34,435 nt of DNA, from positions 1 through 34,435 of the IMG/VR virus record IMGVR_UViG_3300020401_000047. The stretch is one strand, 5' to 3'. How positions within the stretch are numbered: position 1 is the first letter of the stretch; every line of letters begins with the position of its first letter. Source of the DNA: a virus. Positions 21,774 to 30,304 of this stretch are shown piece by piece. Both the position numbers and the translations under genes were made by a program. Below the pieces are notes generated by a model. The model was not told the origin of the DNA, made no database searches, and was given only the letters and a program-made list of their open reading frames with translations.

Positions 21774-22378
21774 TCTCCTTGTGCTATGTAATACCAGCCA
21801 GTAGCAATATATTTATTATGTGTATAAACTGTATTGCCTCTATGTGCATGAGTCCATTCAGCTGGGAAAAAACATACTCTACCTTTTTTTGGTTTTACTT
21901 CAATACCATATTCTAAAAATGCTGTTTCTCCTTCACCATCAGGAACATCATTTAAATATATAGTCCACGTCAAACATCTACCACTATAATCAGCTGCACC
22001 TCTTTCACAGTGCCATACGTGAAAACCACCTTTGGGTGGTGTTTTTTGTACTTTAACAGTATGACTATAAAAATTATGACAAGTTCCTAATGATGGATAT
22101 TCTTCCATATATAATTTTAGACCTTTATCTAATATTTGATTTGTTTCTTTATGAAGATCTAGAGCATCATTATGACCTTCATGGAAGTATATTGATAAAT
22201 CTTTTCTTGCTTTTGCACCATACTGTTCAGTTCCAGAAAAAGCACTGGTTTGCATAAGTGAAGTATTACTTGCTATCTCTTCAAATTTAGCAATCATTCT
22301 ATCACAATAATCATCTGTGGCTAAGTTATCATAAGAACTTATAAAAGTGAGATTCTTAACTTTTGTCATATCATTCAT
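21770..22378 (-). CDS. 2OG-Fe(II) oxygenase
   Basis: This 202-residue protein resembles prolyl hydroxylase-type dioxygenases, which use 2-oxoglutarate, oxygen and iron. Likely iron ligands are H123 and E125 in FHVWHCERG and a distal His (H177 or H179) in PAEWTHAHRG; K189 in NKYIATGW is a candidate 2OG anchor. The first part of the motif has Glu where most relatives have Asp. It sits among tail genes, so a virion protein or host surface component might be its target. ATGA coupling links it to the upstream gene. Confidence 0.85.
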   Translation of the reverse strand: MNDMTKVKNLTFISSYDNLATDDYCDRMIAKFEEIASNTSLMQTSAFSGTEQYGAKARKDLSIYFHEGHNDALDLHKETNQILDKGLKLYMEEYPSLGTCHNFYSHTVKVQKTPPKGGFHVWHCERGAADYSGRCLTWTIYLNDVPDGEGETAFLEYGIEVKPKKGRVCFFPAEWTHAHRGNTVYTHNKYIATGWYYIAQGD

Positions 22379-22680
22379 TGTGATAAAGCCTTTTTATTTT
22401 TCAATTCCATAAACTTAGAAAGCTCTAATAAATTTTGATTTGACTCGTTGGCTTTTACCATTTCATTTCTGAATGATTCAATAGCACCACCAGTTTGCCT
22501 AGATTGCATTGCATTCTCTACTAATAACATTGGTAACCAAGCTACTGCACAAGCATATTCATCAACTTCTTTTCCGTCATTTGGATTTGTACCTTTCATT
22601 TGTACAAACCATGCACATTGAAATTGTTTACATTTTTCAAAATTATTTAGTGGACAATTTTCTTCAACTTGTAACTTCAT
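22375..22680 (-). CDS. Small conserved Cys-rich protein
   Basis: This 101-residue protein has four Cys in CPLNNFEKCKQFQCAWF and later YACAVAWLPMLLVENA. The C-terminal half has RQTGGAIESFRNEMVKANE. I recognise this as a conserved small phage protein of unknown function near tail genes. The Cys spacing could bind a metal or iron-sulfur cluster, which is inference. It is ATGA-coupled to the oxygenase that follows; a functional link is possible. Confidence 0.7.
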   Translation of the reverse strand: MKLQVEENCPLNNFEKCKQFQCAWFVQMKGTNPNDGKEVDEYACAVAWLPMLLVENAMQSRQTGGAIESFRNEMVKANESNQNLLELSKFMELKNKKALSQ

Positions 22681-22681
22681 A

Positions 22682-23374
22682 TTAATCCTTATTAGCTATG
22701 ATGAAGTCAACATAATTTACATTTATTACAGCAGTAGATGCACCGACTGCTAAGTTACCAGCACCGATATTACCACTCATGCTACCACTAAGATTATGAC
22801 TGTGACTGTGAGCCCCACCATTACCAGTATTGCTCGTTGCTCTATTACCATTGTTTATATAGTTGCCAGGGTTTGTACTGCCAGGTCTATCATATAGGCC
22901 ATTACCACTACCAACTGGTCCTGGGGATTGATTTTTATAATATGCCAAAGTGTGTGAGTGGCTTGGTATAGAGTTAACTGTCAAGGTATGATTAGCTATA
23001 TTACCACTAATACTTACACTTAAGCTACTAGCATCAGGTGAACCACTAACAGCACCACCAGCAACTGTTGCACCTGATCCTAGAGCAGTGCTAAATGCGA
23101 CACTACCACCAGTTCCAACAGAGCCAGTTACAATTCTCAATGCTTTATCATTATGAGTTGTTTGCTTTGTCCAACCAGTAGGTGCAGAAGTTTGTTGAAA
23201 TAACATTGATGTACCTGATGGAAATGGTTCAGCATTACCAACTGCTGTTGTTACAAATGCTGTAGTAGCAAGCCTTGTAGTATTGTTACCAGCTGTTTGT
23301 GTGGTAGCAGTTACATTACCAGCTAGGTTGACATCACCAGTTAATATTTCTCCAATACTTCTTGCTCTTGTCAT
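22682..23374 (-). CDS. Collar/receptor-type tail fibre protein with HxH motifs
   Basis: This 230-residue protein begins with a phage-fibre attachment-like segment (GEILTGDVNLAGNVTATTQT, then TTRLATTAFVTTAV), followed by SMLFQQTSAPTGWTKQTTHN and KALRIVTG. Gly/Ser/Asn-rich repeats carry His motifs (PSHSHTLAYY and GAHSHSHNLS), a type that binds metal ions along trimeric tail-fibre needles. It probably recognises the host surface or forms a second fibre. It lies downstream of the main fibre gene. Confidence 0.78.
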   Translation of the reverse strand: MTRARSIGEILTGDVNLAGNVTATTQTAGNNTTRLATTAFVTTAVGNAEPFPSGTSMLFQQTSAPTGWTKQTTHNDKALRIVTGSVGTGGSVAFSTALGSGATVAGGAVSGSPDASSLSVSISGNIANHTLTVNSIPSHSHTLAYYKNQSPGPVGSGNGLYDRPGSTNPGNYINNGNRATSNTGNGGAHSHSHNLSGSMSGNIGAGNLAVGASTAVINVNYVDFIIANKD

Positions 23375-23377
23375 TTG

Positions 23378-23743
23378 TTAACCCTTTGGATATTTATCTT
23401 TAATTGCTTTGATTGTAGATTTCCAGCCATCAATACCATTATGATATAGATCATCAAGTTGATCTACTATATCAGGATATTCTTCTTGTCTATCTCTTTG
23501 ATACTGTTGAGCTTTCCATTCATCTATTAATTTTTTTTCTGCATCTTTATCAACTGGTGCAAGATCACCTTTGATAGCAACTCCATCTTTGTGAGTGTAG
23601 GTGTATGCTAAGTCAAAAACCTCACCTTCAGGAACTTTTGCAATAACATATTTTGTTTCATCTTTATAAATATCACTTGGAACTCCATTACATGACATTA
23701 AAAAAGAATTATCTGATTTATTAAATATTACGATTTCTGACAT
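23378..23743 (-). CDS. Tail-associated protein with YPKG C-terminal module
   Basis: This 121-residue protein has a beta-rich N-terminal half (SEIVIFNKSDNSFLMSC) and a C-terminal EYPDIVDQLDDLYHNGIDGW, then IKAIKDKYPKG. The C-terminal module is shared with the protein at 21354-21773. Position directly after the tail fibre gene suits a fibre-assembly or attachment factor. No enzyme motif is seen. Confidence 0.72.
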   Translation of the reverse strand: MSEIVIFNKSDNSFLMSCNGVPSDIYKDETKYVIAKVPEGEVFDLAYTYTHKDGVAIKGDLAPVDKDAEKKLIDEWKAQQYQRDRQEEYPDIVDQLDDLYHNGIDGWKSTIKAIKDKYPKG

Positions 23744-23751
23744 TTTTACTC

Positions 23752-26700
23752 CTATGAAGGACCAGCATATGTTTCAACTTTAATAACATAGTTTCCACCA
23801 CCTATGTATGTTCCAGCATTTTTAGTTATCCTAAATACATTATTGCCAGGGGAACTAACTGACCATGAACCACCACCTGATGAAGTAACATTTTGTATAT
23901 TATGAGTTGACACAACACTGCCAAGATACATTCCAAACACAGCTATTCTAGAAGCACCATAGTTTTGTATAGCATGATGGCTATAAAAAGCAGTAAGCAT
24001 AGTGGCACCAGCACTTGATATATCAGGTACATCTATTGAAATTGAAGCATTATTTAATACACTACCTCTAAAATAATAGACAAATGCACCATTGTATTTA
24101 ATTAAACCAGTAGTGCTTGTGATAACCATACGTTCTGATTCATTAGTACGAATCTTTATATCAGTAGGCACAGTGGTTGATGAAGTGCCGTTTTGCACTA
24201 CATTTATCTCAGCGCCAATATCTGAAACATTAGAAGTATTTACACCTCTAAATTTAACTGAACCTAATGATTCGCCATCTGCTGTTGCTGCAAAGTTACC
24301 ACTATCTGTTGATGATTTTTGTAAAACTATAAATGGTTCATCACTATCTGTTGTTGATCTAGTTAAAAGTGATAAAATAGAGCTTCCAGCAGATGTCGCA
24401 ATGCTTAACTTACCACCATTTACTTGAGAAGATTCTCCGATAGAAACAAAATCAGATCCTCCATCTACAACTAAAAGATTGGGATCGTTACTACTCTCAA
24501 CACGAAAGTCTACATCTGCTGCATCTTCATTGAATACTGCACCACCTTTGGCATTTAAAGCACCAGTAAGTGTAGCTGAGCCACCTGATATAGCTCCAGT
24601 TGTTGTGATGGTACTTGAACCAACATCAATATTACCAAATCCACTTGTTATTGATCCTGAATCTAATGCACCAGTTGTAACTAAACTTGAACTACCAGCT
24701 AAAGGACTTAATGTTGATAAGTCTATAGTTGTAAATGTATTATCGCCTCTTAGGAAAGTTGTGTTGTTTTTAGTGCCAGTACCTATTCTTGCTATTGGAA
24801 CTGTACCACTTGCTAAATCACTAGCATCTAAATTTGTTAAATTAGCTCCACTTATAGCTGGTAAAGTAGCTGGGAATCTAGCATTGGGTATTGTGCCAGC
24901 ATTAATATTGTTTGCATTTATTGCAGCAACATTGAATGTACCAAATGCAACAATATCGACTGTATCACCATTTGATAATGCATTAGCAAAAACTACAGAA
25001 GTACCTGATGTAACAGTCACATCAGTACCATTTACTTGTTTCACACCATTTAGGTAGACATCAATGAACCCAGCATCATATGCTAATGTTTCTCCATTTG
25101 CTTCTGCAAAGCCAGTTCCTGATGCACCTGTCAATGTTGTAGGTGTTCCAGTTATATTATATGTAAATCTAGCAGAAGTTCCATTAACAGTTGACCCAGC
25201 AGCTGCCCAACCACTTGATTTATATACTTTTAATTCATTTGCTGTAGTGTCAAAGTAAAGATCACCTATATCTAATGACGAGGTTGGTGCTGAACTTGCT
25301 ACTCTATATCTATCAGCAAAACTATTTACACCTGAAATATTTGATGCAACAGTATTCACGTTTGATATTGACCCACCGACATTATTAACATTTGTAATAG
25401 AGCCAGCTACTGTTGTGATATTTGTGTTTGCACCAGCAACTGTTGTGATATTAGAATTTGCAGATGCGACAGTATTAACATTGGAGATTGATCCAGCAAC
25501 TGTGTTAACATTAGTTAATGCACCACCAACTGAGTTTACATTAGCAATTGAACCAGCTACTAAAGATATATTGCTGTCTTTTACTGTAATGGTATTACCC
25601 ATACCATTTCCATGTACATAACAGTAATATCTTAATCCAGATGATGGTGCTGTAGTCGCAACCTCTATCTGTATTTTTCTATCACCTGATGATCGGCCAG
25701 CATTAAATGTCGTTGTATTAACGTAGTTTGACTGTGTAGTTGCAGATCCATTTAGAAAGTAAGTAACCCCAACTTCATAAGCAGAACTGCCATTTTTGAA
25801 CACAAGTGGGTGTCCATCATTAGTCGCATCATTCTGATTGAAGATATATGTGTTACCTCTAAACATCTCAATAGCTGGTGCATTAGCACTATCAAGAACA
25901 AATACGTTACCAGACCCAGGGTTTGCAACAGTAACTGTATATGTTTTTTCAAGAGAATTAGCTAACGATGTAATATCACTTGAAATTGCAGCTAATGTAT
26001 TTAAATCAGATACTGCATCAGATGTACCAAGTATTGCAACATTAGAGGCTACTCCTGACACATTAGATAAATGGGTTTGATTTATACCAGCGACTGTTGT
26101 TACGTTTGAAGATATTCCAGCTACTGTCGTTACGTTAGCCGAAATCCCAGCAACAGTAGTTACATTACTAGAAATACCAGCGACTGTTGTGACGTTGGCT
26201 TTTATGTTTTCAACTGCTGCAATGTCACTTGATATACCAGCAACAGCTGTAACGTCACTAGCAATCCCAGCTACTGTAGTAACATTTGCTTGAATGCCAG
26301 CGACTGTAGTAACATTACTTGCAACTCCAGCAACTGTAGAAACATTGCTAGCAATACCAGCTACAGTCCCAACATTCGAGGCTATGCCAGCCACAGTAGT
26401 TACATTTGCACTAATTCCAGCTACTGTATTAATATTAGCTGATTGTGCTGATACTGTTGTAATAGAACCAATAGATGGGCCAGCTTCTGCTGCTCCTGTT
26501 GTTGCGTTGAATGCTAATACATTACCTTTTCTAGCAGCTTTATTTGGTAATGATATTTCACTTGCATCATCTGATTCTGCCATTGTTAATGAACGAGAAT
26601 TTTTATTCTCAATTTCTTGCATAATTGCATAAATTTTATCAAGATCTGTATTCAAGCTTGATATATTAAATGGACCACTAGTTGCAAAGTCACTTGTTCT

Positions 26701-27000
26701 TTCAACATCAATATCTCTAAAAATAGTGACTGTAACACTTGTGTACACAGAGCCTAGTGTAATATTACCACCTGAAAATCCATCTTCAACAGCAGTTCCA
26801 GTTACAGCAAAAGTATTAGATCCAGTTCCTCTTGTAATTGTTGTATCTGTTCCTGAGCTATCAGTGATAATAACATTAATGTCATCTAATGAAAAAAATG
26901 GGAAGTCTATAGGAAACTGTGTTACGTTTGCAGTATTACCACCACTTCCTATTGTATGTTGTATTCTAGCATCATTGTCACCAATTGATATAGTAGCCAT
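23752..27000 (-). CDS. Tail fibre protein, T7 gp17-like N terminus with cupredoxin-like domain
   Basis: This 1082-residue receptor-binding fibre has an N-terminal T7-type fibre attachment domain (about 1-150). Two decapeptide repeat arrays follow (188-307 and 479-561). Between them, at about 352-474, lies a cupredoxin-like domain with candidate copper ligands H397 (GHPLV), C460, H463 and M467 (YYCYVHGNGMGN). Residues 565-600 resemble a common marine fibre module (DRYRVASSAPTSSLDIGDLY). The C-terminal third is Ser/Thr/Gly-rich beta fibre ending in a likely receptor tip. The start shares a base with the preceding TAA. Confidence 0.88.
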   Translation of the reverse strand: MATISIGDNDARIQHTIGSGGNTANVTQFPIDFPFFSLDDINVIITDSSGTDTTITRGTGSNTFAVTGTAVEDGFSGGNITLGSVYTSVTVTIFRDIDVERTSDFATSGPFNISSLNTDLDKIYAIMQEIENKNSRSLTMAESDDASEISLPNKAARKGNVLAFNATTGAAEAGPSIGSITTVSAQSANINTVAGISANVTTVAGIASNVGTVAGIASNVSTVAGVASNVTTVAGIQANVTTVAGIASDVTAVAGISSDIAAVENIKANVTTVAGISSNVTTVAGISANVTTVAGISSNVTTVAGINQTHLSNVSGVASNVAILGTSDAVSDLNTLAAISSDITSLANSLEKTYTVTVANPGSGNVFVLDSANAPAIEMFRGNTYIFNQNDATNDGHPLVFKNGSSAYEVGVTYFLNGSATTQSNYVNTTTFNAGRSSGDRKIQIEVATTAPSSGLRYYCYVHGNGMGNTITVKDSNISLVAGSIANVNSVGGALTNVNTVAGSISNVNTVASANSNITTVAGANTNITTVAGSITNVNNVGGSISNVNTVASNISGVNSFADRYRVASSAPTSSLDIGDLYFDTTANELKVYKSSGWAAAGSTVNGTSARFTYNITGTPTTLTGASGTGFAEANGETLAYDAGFIDVYLNGVKQVNGTDVTVTSGTSVVFANALSNGDTVDIVAFGTFNVAAINANNINAGTIPNARFPATLPAISGANLTNLDASDLASGTVPIARIGTGTKNNTTFLRGDNTFTTIDLSTLSPLAGSSSLVTTGALDSGSITSGFGNIDVGSSTITTTGAISGGSATLTGALNAKGGAVFNEDAADVDFRVESSNDPNLLVVDGGSDFVSIGESSQVNGGKLSIATSAGSSILSLLTRSTTDSDEPFIVLQKSSTDSGNFAATADGESLGSVKFRGVNTSNVSDIGAEINVVQNGTSSTTVPTDIKIRTNESERMVITSTTGLIKYNGAFVYYFRGSVLNNASISIDVPDISSAGATMLTAFYSHHAIQNYGASRIAVFGMYLGSVVSTHNIQNVTSSGGGSWSVSSPGNNVFRITKNAGTYIGGGNYVIKVETYAGPS
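25318..25566 (-). repeat. Second decapeptide repeat array in tail fibre
   Basis: About eight consecutive ten-residue units of the type SISNVNTVAG (protein residues 479-561) give 30-bp periodic DNA. Unit variants include ANTNITTVAG and SITNVNNVGG. They probably form a triple-stranded helical or beta stalk. The units differ enough in DNA that they diverged long ago or are selected at protein level. Confidence 0.85.
26080..26439 (-). repeat. First decapeptide repeat array in tail fibre
   Basis: Twelve ten-residue units with consensus SNVTTVAGIx (residues 188-307) are in perfect register, giving 30-bp periodic DNA. One unit is degenerate (SDIAAVENIK). Such arrays form long fibre stalks and can expand or shrink by recombination. 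Confidence 0.9.
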
Positions 27001-27152
27001 TATTTACCTACCTCTTTCATCGCTAGTTTATGTGCTTTAGTAAAACTCATGCCTTGTTTCATTTTTGTTGACATAAACTTCATGTGCTTTTTTGTATGAT
27101 GCACACTATGTTTTTTCATTGTATCTTTTTGTCTTTTAGTTAACTCGGCCAT
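27000..27152 (-). CDS. Small His/Lys-rich protein upstream of tail fibre
   Basis: This 50-residue basic protein reads MAELTKRQKDTMKKHSVHHT, then Lys/His/Met-rich helix, ending AHKLAMKEVGK. It looks like a small protein type seen in marine podoviruses and cyanophages, of unknown role. TAATG coupling joins it to the fibre gene. The many His might bind a metal. Gap to the next gene upstream is only 41 bases. Confidence 0.65.
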   Translation of the reverse strand: MAELTKRQKDTMKKHSVHHTKKHMKFMSTKMKQGMSFTKAHKLAMKEVGK

Positions 27153-27193
27153 GCTAATACCATTACTGTTAATAAATATTTAATCAATTCACA

Positions 27194-30100
27194 TCACTTC
27201 CTATCAGCTGCCATAATATTATCCCATATAGGATCAAGGTATGGCAGATTTCCTGTAGGAGTTATAAAACGTAAACTTCTAAGAGTGCTATCATCAGCTT
27301 CTCCAGTTAAAATATCTGTAGCAACACCACCAGCAGTTATGGTGTTAGAAGCTGCTGGACCAAATATTGCACCCATTTTAGCTCCAAATGGTAGATAAGA
27401 TTCTTTCTTACCCATCATTGGTCTTAGACCTAATTTATAGTCTGAAAGTTTTTCTATAGAATTATTTATATCTGTGAAGAAACCTAGTACCCCACTTCTA
27501 TCAATGGCATCTGCAAGTAGTTCAGAATAGGATTGTTCTTTATCTATACCATATTGTTTCTTTTTAAATTCATTCACCAATGATGCCATGCCAACTAAAA
27601 GTATTGCACCTTGCCAAAAAGCAGCATCTTTTTCTTGTAGACCAGATGTAAGAAGTCTAACAGTAGCTCCTTGACCATATCCTTTGAACTGAGTAATTAA
27701 TGATCCCATTTCAGTAGATGTCCATAATGCACGATCACCAGCACCTGGGGTAATGATTGTTCTTTCAACAGATTGATTCAGTGCATTTCTAAACTTTCTT
27801 GCTAACAACTGATCTTCCCAAAGAGCAGTATTTGGCAACCATTCACCATCTACTCTTTGTCCATGCTGTCTAATAAGTTGTTGCATTCTAAATGCTTCAT
27901 TGCCATCAATGCCATTGGCTAATAGTTTCTGTCGATCTTTTGCATTAAGTCTTTGAAAATCCTTCATAATTGCTTCTGTCATTCTTAACGTAATGATATT
28001 ACTTGCAAATTCTTTCATTGCCTGATTCCAATAGTTTAACCCATTGATAAGAAAGAATATTCCTGTAGATGTATTCAATGCTCTTTCCATTGCATATCTA
28101 CTTCCAAAAAGATCACCTACATCAGAAAATGCACTTGCTCTTAGACCTAATGCAGCATCAACTGCAATGCCAGCTTGTCTTGCCTCTTTAGTTAACATTT
28201 TTTTAATTGTAGACCTTTGGCTTTTGAACATATGTCTATATCCATGCTCAAAAACATTTTTAAAACCCTCTGTCATTATCGGTCTAATTACATCAGGTAT
28301 AGAAGATATAGCTGCTCCACCCATGCCAACTAAGACATTAAATGATTTCATTTGTCTTACAAAACGACTTGCCATATTATGTGGATCTTTTGATGCACCG
28401 AATGTGCCTCTAACTCTATCTCTTAGACCTCTTATATCTCTCAGATCATCTGCAAGTGCTTTTTTTAACTTTTGTTTTTCTGCAACAGAAGTAGCTTGTC
28501 TTATAAGACCTTCATATTCTTGAGTAACCTCATCAAGAACCTTTGACATAGAAACATCGCCAAACTTTCTTGTAAGCTCAATATCTGTACCCATTGTTTT
28601 TGTATGATGCCTAATAAGAACCTCTATATCGTTTTCCAAGAAATCTTCTATAAGTTTATCAGGTATTTCAAATGTTCTAGCTTTTGTACCACTAGCTTGA
28701 GTAATCCAATCTATTTGTGATGTGCCTTCATCTAAATTGTAAAATGGTTTGCTCTTAGTATAATTTAATATGATATTGTCTGCATATTCATTTGCACTAG
28801 ATCTTGTCATATTGGGAAAATGGTTGATTGCCCAGTTACTAACTATACGTTTAAATAACTCAGCATTTTTTTCTATCTTATCTATTCTTGGTACTCTAGG
28901 AACGTACCCTAATGCTGTATTTGTAAGAACACCTTCTGATCTAATTTTTCTTAATAAATTTTTTGCTTGCACCAATTCTTCAGGACTAGCTTTACCTTCG
29001 GCTATTTTTGCTTCTAACCCTCTGATTTTCTTAGCTAAATCAAGTTCGAACAGCTTTGTATCTTCAGCATTCTTTTTTATCATATCTAAATGTTTACGAT
29101 ATCCTACAGCTGCTTGATTGACATATGGTGTAGCTGAGTCTGTTATTTCATCAGCATCACCATTTCTCATAGCTTTTGCTACTCTTGTACGAAAATCAAA
29201 TTCAGTTAATGAATCATTGCGTTGTATAAAGTCTTTACTTTTTTGACCAAGCATTTGCACAGATCTACCAATATCACCAGCCTTAGCAGTAATGCCTCTA
29301 TATGCAAGATATGCAGTATCACTTACTCTAATAGCATCTAAAAGAGAACTTAGATAAATTGTTCTAAAGTTTGTTTCAGCAGATTGTTCCTGTGCAACAC
29401 CTGTAACTTTACCACCCTGGACTTTCTTTTGAATTACACCACCAAAATCAACTAGTGAAGATGCAACTTTTCTAGATGCTAAACTTGCACTTTGAGTAAG
29501 TCTAGTTACTGGATTCCATTTCAGTTTTTCCAATGCTATACCAGTTTCTGCTAATCCTTCTGCTTCTAATGATTGTCTGAGAACTTGTGGGTTACTAGGA
29601 TCAACAGCAGCTCCAGCACTACGAAAAATACCAGACTCACCTTCTTGTGCTAATTCTTCTGCTGGATTTATACTGCCAGTTATACGTTTACCAAAAGCAC
29701 CACCTATTGTTCCACCAATTAAAGATGCTCCAGCTAAAGGTATTAAAGTCTGGCTTATTTCAGATCTACCCATGTTTTGTGTGGCTATTAATAATTCTTC
29801 AGGAGCATATAAAGCAGCAGTAAAGGTGGCACTACCTATAAATCTACGGAGAAAACTAGATTGAGATAATGTTTTAAATGTTCCTATAGGGGCAAGGGTT
29901 AGTGGAGAAACAAGTCCACCTAAACCTACTGCTAAGAGATTACCATTTTCAATGATCTCTAAATCTCTAAGATCATCTTTTAATCTTTTAAGTCTTATAG
30001 TTGTTTCTTGTTCACTTGCACTGTTGATGAATCTCCATTCATATCCTTTAGGTATTTGTGTGTCTTTCATTGGGTCATAAGATGGATCATCTACAAAGTC

Positions 30101-30304
30101 TGAGTTTTCTATCATTCTCATAATAGCTTGTGCTGGTGCATACTGCCTGAAGCCAGCACCAAATGATTCACCAAAACTAAAGTCTTCAGGTGCAACTAAA
30201 GGACTCTTATAAACATCATTATATGTTGCAACATTATTTACCTCTTCTTCAGAAATAGTATCTCTTATTTTATCTGTAATTGGTTTTAAATGTGCTTCAA
30301 TCAT
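27194..30304 (-). CDS. Internal virion protein, T7 gp16-like position
   Basis: This 1036-residue protein is the last of the three ejection proteins (T7 gp16 has 1318). Hydrophobic, Gly-rich segments at about 121-143 (NLLAVGLGGLVSPLTLAPIG) and 187-206 (TLIPLAGASLIGGTIGGAFG) could enter the membrane during DNA ejection. Most of the rest is charged helix. I see no lytic transglycosylase motif, unlike T7 gp16. It overlaps its upstream partner by four bases (ATGA). Confidence 0.78.
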   Translation of the reverse strand: MIEAHLKPITDKIRDTISEEEVNNVATYNDVYKSPLVAPEDFSFGESFGAGFRQYAPAQAIMRMIENSDFVDDPSYDPMKDTQIPKGYEWRFINSASEQETTIRLKRLKDDLRDLEIIENGNLLAVGLGGLVSPLTLAPIGTFKTLSQSSFLRRFIGSATFTAALYAPEELLIATQNMGRSEISQTLIPLAGASLIGGTIGGAFGKRITGSINPAEELAQEGESGIFRSAGAAVDPSNPQVLRQSLEAEGLAETGIALEKLKWNPVTRLTQSASLASRKVASSLVDFGGVIQKKVQGGKVTGVAQEQSAETNFRTIYLSSLLDAIRVSDTAYLAYRGITAKAGDIGRSVQMLGQKSKDFIQRNDSLTEFDFRTRVAKAMRNGDADEITDSATPYVNQAAVGYRKHLDMIKKNAEDTKLFELDLAKKIRGLEAKIAEGKASPEELVQAKNLLRKIRSEGVLTNTALGYVPRVPRIDKIEKNAELFKRIVSNWAINHFPNMTRSSANEYADNIILNYTKSKPFYNLDEGTSQIDWITQASGTKARTFEIPDKLIEDFLENDIEVLIRHHTKTMGTDIELTRKFGDVSMSKVLDEVTQEYEGLIRQATSVAEKQKLKKALADDLRDIRGLRDRVRGTFGASKDPHNMASRFVRQMKSFNVLVGMGGAAISSIPDVIRPIMTEGFKNVFEHGYRHMFKSQRSTIKKMLTKEARQAGIAVDAALGLRASAFSDVGDLFGSRYAMERALNTSTGIFFLINGLNYWNQAMKEFASNIITLRMTEAIMKDFQRLNAKDRQKLLANGIDGNEAFRMQQLIRQHGQRVDGEWLPNTALWEDQLLARKFRNALNQSVERTIITPGAGDRALWTSTEMGSLITQFKGYGQGATVRLLTSGLQEKDAAFWQGAILLVGMASLVNEFKKKQYGIDKEQSYSELLADAIDRSGVLGFFTDINNSIEKLSDYKLGLRPMMGKKESYLPFGAKMGAIFGPAASNTITAGGVATDILTGEADDSTLRSLRFITPTGNLPYLDPIWDNIMAADRK

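Noticed and set aside
24479-25057. Long plus-strand frame (192 codons) opposite the tail fibre gene
   Set aside because: It is a mirror effect of the Thr/Ala/Ser-rich fibre coding sequence; composition is Val/Pro/Ala-rich and no start signal is seen. Other antisense frames at 24092, 26294, 26726, 28044 and 28770 are rejected for the same reason.
25318-26439. CRISPR-like 30-bp periodic repeats
   Set aside because: The periodicity is coding: every unit is ten codons of the fibre stalk, with no unique spacers and no cas genes.
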